A DNA stretch of 64,000 nucleotides from Sphingomonadales bacterium 32-65-25 (GCA_002280855.1 NCEU01000002.1:62001-126000), one strand, 5' to 3'; positions 44,509-55,018 are shown, counted from the stretch's first letter. The notes: a model not told the origin generated them from the letters alone. Made by a program: numbers and translations.

Positions 44509-44964
44509 TCTGAGACCTCAATCTTTGGTAAGTTTCGCAAGCCGTTCAGGTCACAGCCCCCCACTTTTCAGAAAAGCGGCGCCTTTCTCTCTTTCATTGG
44601 GCAGATCAAGACAGACGCCTGCCTCCAATCCCGGTTGGATAAAGCTGAAGGCCCGTTCACCAGAATTGGCGCTCCAGGGGCGCTGACATCCCCTTGCTGA
44701 CAATCTGCAGGCGCTGGCAACAGGCTGTGCCAGAGCCGGTTTTGGTGTGCCGGGCGGCAACAAGGCCGTGAGGCGGGTGTTCACGCCGCTGCCAGATGAT
44801 TTCGGCCGTTCTTTGCGGAACTTGTGCGCTTGTCGTTGGTTGTAAGGGCACGGGCAGCCCAGTCCGCAACGCGACAGGTACAAGATGATTGATGTGCGCG
44901 GCTCTACACGCCCCGGGCTCCGGCTGTTGGATGCCTGCACATCATTTGGTAGGCCCATGGCACG
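44509..44964. other. intergenic region upstream of the glucan synthase gene
   Basis: 456 bp with no convincing gene, repeat or terminator. It presumably holds the promoter of the large gene at 44965, but I cannot point to clear boxes. Confidence 0.4.
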
Positions 44965-47900
44965 GTGGCAGCCATGATCGGTGGCCCGTTCCGCCCGCGC
45001 CCGTCGCCCTGGTTTGGCGAAAAGCCGATCCGCGAGGAATTGTTCGGCCTCGAACGGCTTCAGGATCACGCCCGCAGCCTGGCGTGGGCGCAGGCGAGCG
45101 ATGCCGTGCCACGGCGAGGCGTGTCATTGAATGCCCGGCTGGCCGACAACGAAGCCCGCCTGCGGCAGACGTACCGGGCCACCATGTTGGCCCTGCAGGT
45201 CGCAATGCCGATCACGCCGGCCGCCGAATGGCTGGTCGACAATTTCCACCTCGTTGAACGCCACATCCGGGATGTGCGCGCCAATCTGCCGCCGGCCTTC
45301 TATCGCCTGCTGCCCAAGCTTGTGGCCGGGCCGTTTGTTGGCTGTCCGCGCGTGTTCGGCATTGCCTGGGCCTATGTCGCGCATACCGATAGCCGCTTCG
45401 ATGCCGAAGCACTGACCGGCTTCATGCGCGCCTATCAGGAGGTGCAGCCGTTGACGATCGGCGAATTGTGGGCGGTGGCCACCACGCTGCGTATCGTGCT
45501 GATCGAGAATTTGCGCCGCTTTGCCGTTCGGATCGAGCATAGCCAGGCGGATCGCCAATCCGCCGATGCGCTTGCCGATCGCCTGCTGGGCGTGGAAACC
45601 GGGGTGGCCGAGCCGGCGGCTGTGGTTTTGGCCGGCCATCACGGCCCGGTATCCGATGCATTCGCCGTGCAGTTCGTGCACCGGCTGCAAACCCACAGCG
45701 ATGGCGTTGCGCAGGCGCTGACGTGGCTTGATGCGCAGCTGGCCGAACGTGGGACCAACAGCAGCGCCGCGATCATTTCCGAACAGGAACGCCAGATCGG
45801 CGCCACCGTGACCGTGCGCAACATCATCACCAGCATGCGGGTGATGGCGGAAATCGACTGGTCGGTCTTGTTCGAGAAAATGTCGCCGGTCGATGATCTG
45901 CTGGCGGCGAATGACACCTATCGGGCGATGGATTTTGCCAGTCGCAACCATTATCGCACCGCCATCGAAGCCCTGGCGCGAAGCTCGCCGCTGTCTGAGG
46001 TCGAGGTTGCGGCGCGCGCATTGCAGGCCGCTGCCAAGGCGCGGTTTGCCGATGGCACGATCGATCCGCGTCGCGGCGATCCCGGCTATTATCTGGTTGC
46101 GGCTGGCCGGCCGCTGCTGGAGGCGCAGATTGGCTATCACGCGCCCATCAGGGTCTGGCCGCGCCGATTGAGCCGCAGGTTGGGCCTGTCCGGCTATGGC
46201 GCAGTGATCATGGTGGTGGCCGCGCTGATCCTGCTGGTTCCGGCGCTGGCGCTGATCGGCCTGCAGATCGCGCCGGCCTGGGTGGTGCTGCTGTTGGCGC
46301 TGGGCGCCATTCCAGCGCTTGATGCCGCGGTGGCCTTGGTCAACGCCGGGGTGACGCGCGCCATTCCGGCCACCTTCCTGCCGGCGCTGGAATTGCGGCA
46401 CGGCGTTCCCGAAGAACTGCGGACGCTGGTGGCGGTGCCGGTGATGCTCACATCGGCGCACGCCATTGCCGAACAGATCGAGACACTGGAAATCCATCAT
46501 CTCGCCAGTCTGGAAGGCGATGTGCATTTCGCACTGCTGTCGGATTGGGGCGATGCGCCTGCCGAAACACAGGAAACCGATGCCGCGCTGCTGGCACTGG
46601 CCAGCGCGGGCATTGCCCGGCTGAATGCGCGTTATCCGGCGATCGCCGGCGGGGACCGCTTCCTGCTGCTGCACCGGCGGCGGCAATGGAGCCGCAGCGA
46701 AGGCGTATGGATGGGCTGGGAGCGCAAGCGCGGCAAGCTGCAGGAATTGAACCGGCTGCTGCGTGGGGCCAGCGATACGAGTTTCATCACGCCCGATGGT
46801 CGGGCGCCATCGGTGCCCGACAATGTCAGGTTCGTCGTTACGCTTGATGCCGATACGCGGCTGCCGCGCGATACGGTGCGGCGCCTGATCGGCAAGCTGG
46901 CGCATCCGCTGAACCAGCCTCGTTTTGATCCTGTCAGCAGGCGGGTGGTTGAAGGCCATGGCCTGTTGCAGCCGCGGATCACGCCGGCACTGGCCATCGG
47001 CCACGAAGGGTCATGGTTCCAGCGGTTGTTTTCGACCCACAGCGGCATCGATCCTTATGCAGCAGCGGTTTCCGATGTGTATCAGGATCTGTTTGGCGAA
47101 GGCTCCTACGCCGGCAAGGGCATTTACGATGTGGATGCGTTCGAGGCTGCGCTGGCCGGGCGGGTGCCGGAATCAACCTTGCTGAGCCATGATCTGTTCG
47201 AAGGCGTTTTTGCCCGTGCCGGCCTCGCCAGCGACGTGGAGGTGGTAGAGGAATTCCCCGAACGCTATGACGTTGCATCGCGCCGTTATCATCGCTGGGC
47301 GCGGGGGGACTGGCAGTTGCTGCCCTGGATTCTGGGGTTGCGGCACAGCGCAGGCGCTGCCTTGCCGATGACCGGCCGGGCCAAGATGATCGATAATCTG
47401 CGGCGCAGCCTGACGGCGCCGGCGGTTGTGGCCGCGCTGTTTGCCGGCTGGCTGTTGCCTCTGCCGGCGGCACTGTTGTGGACGCTGTTCCTGGTGCTGG
47501 TGCTCGCCGTGCCGGCGCTGATCCCGTTTTTCGAAAGCCTGCTCAGGTGGCCAACGGGCGTTCCGGCTGCCGCGCAATTGCGGGCGCTTGGTGCCGATTT
47601 GCGGTTGGCATTGGCGCGCTGGGGGCTGGTGGTCATGTTCCTCGCAGATCAGGCCTGGCTGATGGGCGATGCCATCGGGCGCACTCTGATCCGGGTAATG
47701 ATCACCCACCGCAACATGCTGGAATGGGTTCCGGCGGCGCAGCTGGCTGATGCGATGCGGCTTGATACACGCGGCTTTTACGGGCGCATGCCGGGCGCCA
47801 TCATCTTGCCCATCATCGGGCTCGGTCTTGCCGTTGCCGGCGGGGAGGCAAGCTGGCCCGTGGCGCTGGCGTTCGCGCTGTTGTGGATTGCATCGCCCAC

Positions 47901-50900
47901 ATTGGCCTGCCGGATCAGCACACCGCCAGTGCGGCCGCAACGGCTGACACTGGATGCGGCCGACAGCAAGCAACTGCGGCTGATCGCGCGGCGCACCTGG
48001 CGCTATTTCGAGCTCGTCGTGACCCCGGCCGATAACATGCTGCCGCCCGACAATTTTCAGGACGACCCGGTACAAATCATCGCGCGCCGCACGTCGCCAA
48101 CCAATGTGGGCCTCTATCTGCTGTCGGTGGCAAGCGCCCGCGATTTCGGCTGGATCGGCACACACGAGGCGATTGATCGGCTGGAAGCAACCATGGCGAC
48201 GTTGGCGCGGCTGCCGCGCTGCCGGGGGCATTTCTACAACTGGTATGGCACCAGCGATTGCCGGGTGCTTGATCCGCCTTATGTGTCGTCGGTCGACAGC
48301 GGCAATCTTGCCGGGCATCTGATCGCGCTGGCCAATGCCTGCGACGCGTGGCGAGAACGGCCGCAAGACGATGCGGCCCGCCTTGCCGGCGTGCATGATG
48401 CTTTGGCCATCTTTCAGGCGCTGCCCGGCACCAGCGCCGAGCCCGCCGCGGCTGCTTCGGCGCTGGCGGCAAGGCTGCATGCTGCGGTCGATGGCGATGT
48501 GGATTGGCACGATCTTGGCCTTGCCGTCATGAACATCGGGGCAACGCTGGCCGAAGCCGTGACGCCGGATGATGATGACCGGCTGTTCTGGCTGGCCGCC
48601 GTGGCCGCTGCCATCGACAGTCACCAGCGCGATGCGCAGCCGGATGAAGAGCCAACTCACACCTCTGCAAGGCTGCTGGCGCTGGCTGCAGACTCGCGTG
48701 CCATGGCGATGGCGATGGACTTTGCCTTCATGCTGCACCCGGATCGTAAGCTGCTTTCGATCGGCTATTCGGATGCCACCGGCGCGCTGGATGAAAATCA
48801 CTATGACCTGCTGGCCTCCGAAGCCCGGCTTGCCAGCTTCTTTGCCATTGCCAAGGGTGATGTCCCGGCCCGGCACTGGTTCCGATTGGGCCATGCCGTC
48901 ACGCTGGGCACGTCCGGGCCGCTGCTGCTGTCGTGGTCGGGTTCGATGTTCGAATATCTCATGCCGGCGCTGGTCATGCGCCCGCCGGCCGGCAGCCTGC
49001 TGGAACGCACCGAGTGCCGGGCGGTTGCGGCCCACATCGAATATGGCAAGCAGCATGATCTGCCGTGGGGCATATCGGAATCCGCGTTCAATGCGCGCGA
49101 TCTGGAACTGACCTATCAATATTCCAATTTCGGCGTGCCGGGCCTAGGGTTGAAGCGCGGGCTGGCAGACGATCTGGTGGTCGCGCCTTATGCCACCGCG
49201 CTGGCCGCAATGGCGCAGCCGCACGCCGCCATCGCGAATTTCAAGCGCCTCGACGCGGCGGGCGCGATGGGGCGCTATGGCTATTATGACGCGCTGGACT
49301 TCACGGCGTCGCGGCTGCCGATCGGTCGCAGCGTGGCCATCGTCCGCAATTTCATGGCGCATCATCAAGGCATGACGATCGTGGCGCTGGCCAACACGGT
49401 GTTCGGCTGCATCATGTGCGATCGCTTCCATGCGGAACCGCTGGTGAAGGCCGCTGAACTGCTGCTGCAGGAACGCATGCCGCGCCTGGTGGCGGCCGCG
49501 CCAGTCGCTGCTGCCGATGAAGCCCAACCGGCCACGAAGACGCCGTTCATCAGCCGATCCGTTGGCCGACAGTTTGCGACGCCGCACACACCGGCGCCCG
49601 CAACCCATCTTCTCTCCAACGGCCGCTACACGATCATGATCACGGCGGCCGGATCGGGCTACAGCCGCTGGCGCGACACGGCCGTGACCCGCTGGCGCGA
49701 AGACCCGACGTGCGACGATTGGGGCTCCCATATCTATTTGCGCGATGCCGATAGTGGCGAAATCTGGTCGGCCGGGTTCCAGCCGATCCGCCGCGAGCCC
49801 GACAGCTATGCGGTCAGCTTCAACGAGGATCGCGCCGAATTCGTCCGCCGCGATGGCGATCTGACCACCAGCATGACCGTGCTGGTTTCGGCAGAGGACG
49901 ACAGCGAGGTGCGGCGGGTGTCGATCGGCAATGCCGGCAGCGAGGTGCGCACCATCGAGATCACCTCGTTCGCCGAACTCGCGCTGGCCCCGCAGGCCGC
50001 CGATGTGGCCCACCCGGCCTTTTCCAAATTGTTCATCGAAACCGAATGCTTGCCAGGGTGCCATGCCCTGCTCGCCCGGCGCCGCCAGCGCGACCCGGCT
50101 GACCGCGAAACCTGGGCCGCGCACCTGATCGTGGTGGACGACAAGGCCGTGGGATCGTGCGAGTTCGAAACCGATCGCGCCCAGTTTCTGGGCCGGGGCG
50201 GCAATGCCCACCGGCCGCGTGCCGTTGCCGATGGCCGATCCCTTTCAGGCTCGCACGGTGCCGTGGTCGACCCCGTGTTCGTGTTGCGCACCCGGGTGCG
50301 GGTGGCACCCGGTGAAACGGCCCATGTGGCGTTCTGGACGATGGCGGGCTCCAGCCGGCAAGCGGTTCTGGAGATGATGGACAAGCACAGCGCGCCAACC
50401 GCCTTTGAACGCGCGGCGACGCTGGCCTTCACGCAGGCCCAGATCCAGCTCCACCATCTGCGGCTGGGTGCGGGCCAGGCCGCCCAGTTCCAGCGGCTGG
50501 CCGGGCACATGCTGTATGTTTCGGCCAGCATGCGAGCCGGCGCGATTGCCCTGGCGCAGGGGGCCGGCCCGCAATCGGGCCTGTGGTCGCTGGGCATCTC
50601 TGGCGACCTGCCGATCATCGTGCTGCGCATCGCCGATATCGAGCAACTGGCGGTGGCACGCGAACTGATGCAGGCCACCGATTATTGGCGGATGAAGCAG
50701 CTGTCGTTTGATCTGGTGATCATCAACGAACGCGGCACATCCTATGTGCAGGATCTCCAAAGCGCCCTTGAGGGCCTGGTGCGGGCCAGCCAATCGCGCG
50801 CGCAGTTCGGCGAACGCAGCCCTGGCACGGTGTTCGTGTTGCGCGCCGATCTTGTTCCCGATCCGACCCGTGATCTGCTGCTGGCTGTGGCGCGGGTGGT

Positions 50901-53460
50901 GATCGATGCGCACAACGGCCCGTTGGCCAGCCAGCTCGATGCGCGGCGTGAACCGGCGCTGCGCCGTCGCCTGCCGCGCCTTCCCGATGCGGCGAAAGCC
51001 GATCGCCCGGCCGGCCTGCCAACGCTGGAATATTTCAACGGCATCGGCGGCTTTGCGGAGAATGGCCGGGAATATGTGATCGTGCAGGGGCCGGGCCAGA
51101 CGACGCCGATGCCGTGGATCAATGTCATCGCCAACCCCGATTTCGGCTTCCAGGTTTCGGCCGATGGTGCCGGCTTCACCTGGGCGGCCAACAGCCGCGA
51201 ACACCCGTTGACGCCGTGGTCCAACGATCCGGTGGGTGATCCGGCCGGACACGCCTTCTACATCCGCGATGACGATGATGGCGCGCTGTGGAGCCCGACC
51301 GCGGCACCCATCCGCGATCCGGCCGGCACCTATGTCGCGCATCACGGCTGGGGCTACAGCCGCTTTGAATATGCGGTGTCGGGGCTGGAATTCGGCCTGA
51401 TCGAATATGTGCCCATCGCCGATCCGATCAGGATTTCACGGCTCACCATCCGCAACACTTCGGGGCGGGCGCGGCGGCTGACGGTTGCTGCCTATGTGGA
51501 ATGGGTACTGGGGCCATCGCGCGCCGCCGCCGCGCCGTTCACCGTCACCCGAAGCGATCCGGCGAGCGGCGCGATGTTTGCCAGCAATGCCTGGGTTACG
51601 GGTTTTGCTGGCCGCACCGCCTTCCTTGATCTGGGTGGCCGGCAGACCAGCCACAGCGGGGACCGCCGGGAATACATCGGGCGCAACGGCGATCTTGGCG
51701 ACCCGCTGGCGATGGCCACCCAGAACCCCTTGTCCAATCGCGTCGGGGCCGGCCTTGATCCGTGCGGCGCGATGCAGACGCAGATCGAACTGGCCGATGG
51801 CGCCAGCATCGAGATCCTGTGCCTGATGGGCGAAACGGAGGGCGACGATGCCGCGCGCACGCTGATCGAACGCTATCGCACCGCCGATCTTGATGCCGTG
51901 CTGGCCGAAGTGACCGATGATTGGGCGGACGTGCTCGGCGCGGTGAATGTCACCACGCCCGACCGTTCGCTCGACATCATGCTCAATGGCTGGCTGCTCT
52001 ATCAAACGCTGGCTTGCCGCATCCGCGCGCGCGCCGGCTTCTATCAGGCCAGCGGCGCCTATGGTTTTCGCGACCAGCTGCAGGACGTGATGGCGCTGGC
52101 CACGGTGCGCCCCGCCATTGCCCGCACTCAGATCGTGCGCGCGGCGGGCCGGCAGTTCATCGAAGGCGATGTGCAGCATTGGTGGCTGCCGCAGGCCGGC
52201 AATGGCGTGCGCACCCGCTTTGCCGATGATCGCGTGTGGCTGGCGCTGGTGACGGCGCATTATCTTTCGGCAACCGGCGATGCCGCGATCCTGTCGGAAG
52301 AGATTGCGTTTCTCGATGGCCCCGTGTTGGCCCCGGGCGAGATGGAAAATTTCTTCCATCCCGGCATCAGCAACACCTTGGCCAGCCTGTATGAACATTG
52401 CGCGCGGGCGCTGGATGCCAGCCTTGCGGTCGGGGTGCACGGCCTGCCGCTGTTTGGCGGTGGCGACTGGAACGACGGCATGAACCGCGTCGGCCATGAA
52501 GGGCTGGGAGAAAGCGTTTGGATGGGCTGGTTCCTCGATGCCAGCCTGGCGGCGTTCATGCCGATTGCCGCTGCCCGCGGTGACACGGCGCGCGTTGCGG
52601 CGTGGACGGCCCATGCCGCCGCCTTGCGCGCGGCGCTGGATGGCGAAGCCTGGGATGGTGACTGGTACCGGCGGGGCTGGTTCGATGATGGTGCGCCGCT
52701 GGGATCATCGGCGAGTGACGAGTGCCGAATCGATTCCATCGCCCAATCCTGGGCGGTGATTTCGGGCGGCGGCGATCCGGCGCGGGCGCGCCGTGCCATG
52801 GCATCAGCCGCTCGCGAACTCGTCTCGACCGAAACCGGGCTGGCGCTGCTGTTTGCGCCGCCGTTCGATCACACGCCGCTCGATCCAGGCTATATCAAGG
52901 GTTATCCCCCCGGCATCCGCGAAAATGGCGGGCAATATACCCATGCGGCCCTGTGGTCGGTGATTGCCTGGGCCATGCTGGGCGACGGCAACCAGGCGGG
53001 CTCGCTGCTTGCCATGCTCAACCCGATCAACCACAGCCTCACGCCCTCGGAACTGCATCGTTACAAGGTGGAGCCTTATGTGGTGGCCGCCGATATCTAT
53101 TCGCGGCCGCCCAACGTGGGGCGCGGCGGCTGGACCTGGTATACGGGTGCGGCCGGCTGGATGCAGCGGGCGGGCCTTGAACATCTGTTGGGCGTGCGCA
53201 TTCGCGATGGCTTCCTGGAGATCGATCCCTGCATTCCCGATCACTGGCCGGGCTTTGACGTGACGCTTCAGCACATCGGCTGCAGGTACGACATCAGCGT
53301 CACCAACCCGCACGGTGTGTGCCGTGGCATTGCCGCTGCCGAGGTGGACGGGGTGCCTTGCCCGCTAAACCCCGCTGGCACCCCGTTGCGGATTCCGTTG
53401 CAGCGCGGTGCGGTTAGCTGCGCGATCAGGATTATTTTGGGTTCTCGGCAAAGCCAGTGA
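44965..53460 (+). CDS. cyclic beta-1,2-glucan synthase (NdvB/Cgs/ChvB type)
   Basis: 2831-residue inner-membrane enzyme that initiates, elongates and cyclises periplasmic beta-1,2-glucans. Order: N-terminal region; membrane helices near 412-458; GT84-type glycosyltransferase core with VTLDADTRLPRD (D628, D630) and RYHRWARGDWQ near 773; helices at about 816-858, 885-920 and 945-988; glycoamylase-like domain (about 1004-1500); two supersandwich modules (from about 1545 and 2020); GH94 catalytic domain with GGDWNDGMN (D2504, predicted general acid). Size matches Brucella Cgs. Such glucans act in osmoprotection and host interaction. It stands alone after aqpZ. Confidence 0.95.
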   Translation: MAAMIGGPFRPRPSPWFGEKPIREELFGLERLQDHARSLAWAQASDAVPRRGVSLNARLADNEARLRQTYRATMLALQVAMPITPAAEWLVDNFHLVERHIRDVRANLPPAFYRLLPKLVAGPFVGCPRVFGIAWAYVAHTDSRFDAEALTGFMRAYQEVQPLTIGELWAVATTLRIVLIENLRRFAVRIEHSQADRQSADALADRLLGVETGVAEPAAVVLAGHHGPVSDAFAVQFVHRLQTHSDGVAQALTWLDAQLAERGTNSSAAIISEQERQIGATVTVRNIITSMRVMAEIDWSVLFEKMSPVDDLLAANDTYRAMDFASRNHYRTAIEALARSSPLSEVEVAARALQAAAKARFADGTIDPRRGDPGYYLVAAGRPLLEAQIGYHAPIRVWPRRLSRRLGLSGYGAVIMVVAALILLVPALALIGLQIAPAWVVLLLALGAIPALDAAVALVNAGVTRAIPATFLPALELRHGVPEELRTLVAVPVMLTSAHAIAEQIETLEIHHLASLEGDVHFALLSDWGDAPAETQETDAALLALASAGIARLNARYPAIAGGDRFLLLHRRRQWSRSEGVWMGWERKRGKLQELNRLLRGASDTSFITPDGRAPSVPDNVRFVVTLDADTRLPRDTVRRLIGKLAHPLNQPRFDPVSRRVVEGHGLLQPRITPALAIGHEGSWFQRLFSTHSGIDPYAAAVSDVYQDLFGEGSYAGKGIYDVDAFEAALAGRVPESTLLSHDLFEGVFARAGLASDVEVVEEFPERYDVASRRYHRWARGDWQLLPWILGLRHSAGAALPMTGRAKMIDNLRRSLTAPAVVAALFAGWLLPLPAALLWTLFLVLVLAVPALIPFFESLLRWPTGVPAAAQLRALGADLRLALARWGLVVMFLADQAWLMGDAIGRTLIRVMITHRNMLEWVPAAQLADAMRLDTRGFYGRMPGAIILPIIGLGLAVAGGEASWPVALAFALLWIASPTLACRISTPPVRPQRLTLDAADSKQLRLIARRTWRYFELVVTPADNMLPPDNFQDDPVQIIARRTSPTNVGLYLLSVASARDFGWIGTHEAIDRLEATMATLARLPRCRGHFYNWYGTSDCRVLDPPYVSSVDSGNLAGHLIALANACDAWRERPQDDAARLAGVHDALAIFQALPGTSAEPAAAASALAARLHAAVDGDVDWHDLGLAVMNIGATLAEAVTPDDDDRLFWLAAVAAAIDSHQRDAQPDEEPTHTSARLLALAADSRAMAMAMDFAFMLHPDRKLLSIGYSDATGALDENHYDLLASEARLASFFAIAKGDVPARHWFRLGHAVTLGTSGPLLLSWSGSMFEYLMPALVMRPPAGSLLERTECRAVAAHIEYGKQHDLPWGISESAFNARDLELTYQYSNFGVPGLGLKRGLADDLVVAPYATALAAMAQPHAAIANFKRLDAAGAMGRYGYYDALDFTASRLPIGRSVAIVRNFMAHHQGMTIVALANTVFGCIMCDRFHAEPLVKAAELLLQERMPRLVAAAPVAAADEAQPATKTPFISRSVGRQFATPHTPAPATHLLSNGRYTIMITAAGSGYSRWRDTAVTRWREDPTCDDWGSHIYLRDADSGEIWSAGFQPIRREPDSYAVSFNEDRAEFVRRDGDLTTSMTVLVSAEDDSEVRRVSIGNAGSEVRTIEITSFAELALAPQAADVAHPAFSKLFIETECLPGCHALLARRRQRDPADRETWAAHLIVVDDKAVGSCEFETDRAQFLGRGGNAHRPRAVADGRSLSGSHGAVVDPVFVLRTRVRVAPGETAHVAFWTMAGSSRQAVLEMMDKHSAPTAFERAATLAFTQAQIQLHHLRLGAGQAAQFQRLAGHMLYVSASMRAGAIALAQGAGPQSGLWSLGISGDLPIIVLRIADIEQLAVARELMQATDYWRMKQLSFDLVIINERGTSYVQDLQSALEGLVRASQSRAQFGERSPGTVFVLRADLVPDPTRDLLLAVARVVIDAHNGPLASQLDARREPALRRRLPRLPDAAKADRPAGLPTLEYFNGIGGFAENGREYVIVQGPGQTTPMPWINVIANPDFGFQVSADGAGFTWAANSREHPLTPWSNDPVGDPAGHAFYIRDDDDGALWSPTAAPIRDPAGTYVAHHGWGYSRFEYAVSGLEFGLIEYVPIADPIRISRLTIRNTSGRARRLTVAAYVEWVLGPSRAAAAPFTVTRSDPASGAMFASNAWVTGFAGRTAFLDLGGRQTSHSGDRREYIGRNGDLGDPLAMATQNPLSNRVGAGLDPCGAMQTQIELADGASIEILCLMGETEGDDAARTLIERYRTADLDAVLAEVTDDWADVLGAVNVTTPDRSLDIMLNGWLLYQTLACRIRARAGFYQASGAYGFRDQLQDVMALATVRPAIARTQIVRAAGRQFIEGDVQHWWLPQAGNGVRTRFADDRVWLALVTAHYLSATGDAAILSEEIAFLDGPVLAPGEMENFFHPGISNTLASLYEHCARALDASLAVGVHGLPLFGGGDWNDGMNRVGHEGLGESVWMGWFLDASLAAFMPIAAARGDTARVAAWTAHAAALRAALDGEAWDGDWYRRGWFDDGAPLGSSASDECRIDSIAQSWAVISGGGDPARARRAMASAARELVSTETGLALLFAPPFDHTPLDPGYIKGYPPGIRENGGQYTHAALWSVIAWAMLGDGNQAGSLLAMLNPINHSLTPSELHRYKVEPYVVAADIYSRPPNVGRGGWTWYTGAAGWMQRAGLEHLLGVRIRDGFLEIDPCIPDHWPGFDVTLQHIGCRYDISVTNPHGVCRGIAAAEVDGVPCPLNPAGTPLRIPLQRGAVSCAIRIILGSRQSQ

Positions 53461-53518
53461 ACGAATCCCCCGGTCAGGCGTTTTACCTGCGTGCGCCATG
53501 CAAAAAAGGAGTGCCGCA

Positions 53519-53725
53519 ATGATTGTGTTCGCCATCGTCAAGGAACCCTATGGCTGGGCGGTTCGCCGCGATGACTGCATGATGATGCCCGCTGCTTGCC
53601 GCGACGCCGCCATTTCCGCGGCCGAACGGATGGTGCGCGCGCTCAGCAACCAAGGTGAGCGGGCCGTGCTGCAATTCGAAAGCGCAGAGGGCCACGCGGC
53701 CGTTGCCGGCAATAATGCCGGCTGA
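53519..53725 (+). CDS. small hypothetical protein
   Basis: 68-residue protein (MIVFAIVKEPYGWAVRRDD...CRDAAISAAERMVRALSNQGERAVLQFES). A beta strand with GWAV, an alanine-rich helix and a final strand recall small DUF2188-like proteins, but the match is loose. AAGGAG lies just before the ATG. It sits between the glucan synthase gene and a tRNA remnant. Confidence 0.5.
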   Translation: MIVFAIVKEPYGWAVRRDDCMMMPAACRDAAISAAERMVRALSNQGERAVLQFESAEGHAAVAGNNAG

Positions 53726-53744
53726 ACCGAGAGGGGCACAATTC

Positions 53745-53773
53745 GGGTTCAGGATTCCACCCTTTCTGCCACC
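53745..53773 (+). repeat. degenerate tRNA-Ser 3'-end remnant
   Basis: The stretch from GGGTTC to CTGCCACC matches the T-arm and acceptor end of the tRNA-Ser at 26956-27045 with one inserted base and about five substitutions. No 5' half of a tRNA is present. It may be the scar of an integration event at a serine tRNA or an old attachment site. Confidence 0.45.
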
Positions 53774-53816
53774 ACGCAACAGCGCATCTGCCTGATCCGG
53801 CCGGTTCGGTTGCCGA

Positions 53817-54272
53817 TCAGGCCGGGGGCTGCAGTTGCCAGCGCCAGGCGTCGCCGATCTCGTGATCCTGCGCCATGCCGGTGAAGCCAAAGCCCAGGCG
53901 GCGCAGAATATGGGTGGAGGCGTTTTCTTCCGGCAAGGTCTTGGCCCAGATCGGCAGGGCTGGATCGGCAGCGCGGGCAAGGGCCACCAACGCAGCGGCC
54001 GTGCGCCCGGCATGGCCCCGTCCTTCAAGATCAGACCGGGTGAAATAGGCGATCTCCACGCCGTCTGCCCCGGGCGGGCCAACGAAGGCGCCGCCGCCCA
54101 CCATCTCGTCGCCCACAAAGGCCAGATAGGAAATCCACGGCGGGTGGTGGCCCTGTTCCGCATAGAGCTGGCGCGTGGCATCGAGCAGGGCGGTCGTTTC
54201 GTCGGGCCATGGGCCATCGCGGCCATCACAACGGCCATCGGCGGCAATGGGCAGCAGCCTCAACACCGCCAC
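53817..54272 (-). CDS. GNAT family N-acetyltransferase
   Basis: 151-residue acetyl-CoA-dependent acetyltransferase of unknown substrate. The fold is seen in EMVGGGAFVGPP, GVEIAYFTRSDLEGRGHAGRTAAALVALAR (acetyl-CoA binding loop) and LPEENASTHILRRLGFGFTGM. The GTG at 54272 is 2 bp past the HNH gene stop, with GGAG upstream, so the pair is co-transcribed. Confidence 0.83.
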   Translation of the reverse strand: MAVLRLLPIAADGRCDGRDGPWPDETTALLDATRQLYAEQGHHPPWISYLAFVGDEMVGGGAFVGPPGADGVEIAYFTRSDLEGRGHAGRTAAALVALARAADPALPIWAKTLPEENASTHILRRLGFGFTGMAQDHEIGDAWRWQLQPPA

Positions 54273-54274
54273 TG

Positions 54275-54874
54275 TCAGGCCAGCAGCTCCACGTCCCAAT
54301 ACAGATAATCGCGCCAGGTCTCGTGGCAATAATGCGGCGGGAAGGCGCGGCCGTGGGCCTGCAGATCATGGGTGGTGGGCTGGCCGGGGCGTGACAGCAG
54401 GTGCATGTGCGCTTCGGCCGGGGTGCGGCCGCCCTTTTTCAGGTTGCACGGCGCGCATGCGGTGGTGACATTTTCCCACGTCGTGCGGCCGCCGTAAGCC
54501 CGCGGGACGACATGATCAAAGGTGAGTTCGCCGCCCGGCACGTTGCAATATTGGCAGGTGAAGCGATCGCGCAGAAACAGGTTGAAGCGCGTGAAGGCCG
54601 AGTGACTGGCTGGGCGCACATATTGCCTGAGCGCGATCACCGAGGGCAGCTTCATGCGCAGGGATGGCGATCGGATCTCGCGGTCATATTCGGCGATGAT
54701 GTCCACCCGTTCCAGAAAGGCGGCCTTGATCGCCGTCTGCCACGGCCAAAGCGACAGCGGATAATAGGACAAGGGGGTATAATCGGCGTTCAGCACCAGT
54801 GCCGGGCAGGCTTCAGGCGAAATCAGGCTGCGTTCGGTGACGAACTTCTGTTCCAGCAACTCAGCCGTCAACAT
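54275..54874 (-). CDS. HNH endonuclease family protein
   Basis: 199-residue protein. The C-terminal HNH nuclease fold is complete: CQYCN, ELTFDHVVPRAYGGRTTWENVTTACAPCNLKKGGRTP, with two CxxC zinc pairs and the catalytic DH. The N-terminal part (ALVLNADYTPLSYYPLSLWPWQTAIKAAFLERVDII) is typical of a widespread chromosomal HNH family whose role is unknown. GGGGAGGG supports ATG 54874. Confidence 0.88.
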   Translation of the reverse strand: MLTAELLEQKFVTERSLISPEACPALVLNADYTPLSYYPLSLWPWQTAIKAAFLERVDIIAEYDREIRSPSLRMKLPSVIALRQYVRPASHSAFTRFNLFLRDRFTCQYCNVPGGELTFDHVVPRAYGGRTTWENVTTACAPCNLKKGGRTPAEAHMHLLSRPGQPTTHDLQAHGRAFPPHYCHETWRDYLYWDVELLA

Positions 54875-55018
54875 TGGGCCCTCCCCAAACATCGGGGTGG
54901 CAACGCTCGACACGGGCCCAGTCGCACAAGAGTTGCCGCACAAGGGCCGCATCTCCAGGGCCGCCAGCGCGGCCGTTCCGTGATGCGCAATCTTTACAAC
55001 ACATTGTATGTCAGGCCA

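Noticed and set aside
44551..45069. 172-codon - strand frame between aqpZ and the glucan synthase gene
   Set aside because: Composition and lack of any motif or ribosome binding site argue against coding; it also overlaps the start of a certain gene.
45124..49119. Two long - strand frames opposite the glucan synthase gene
   Set aside because: Low-complexity Arg/Gln/His-rich shadows of the real gene, without ribosome binding sites or domains.
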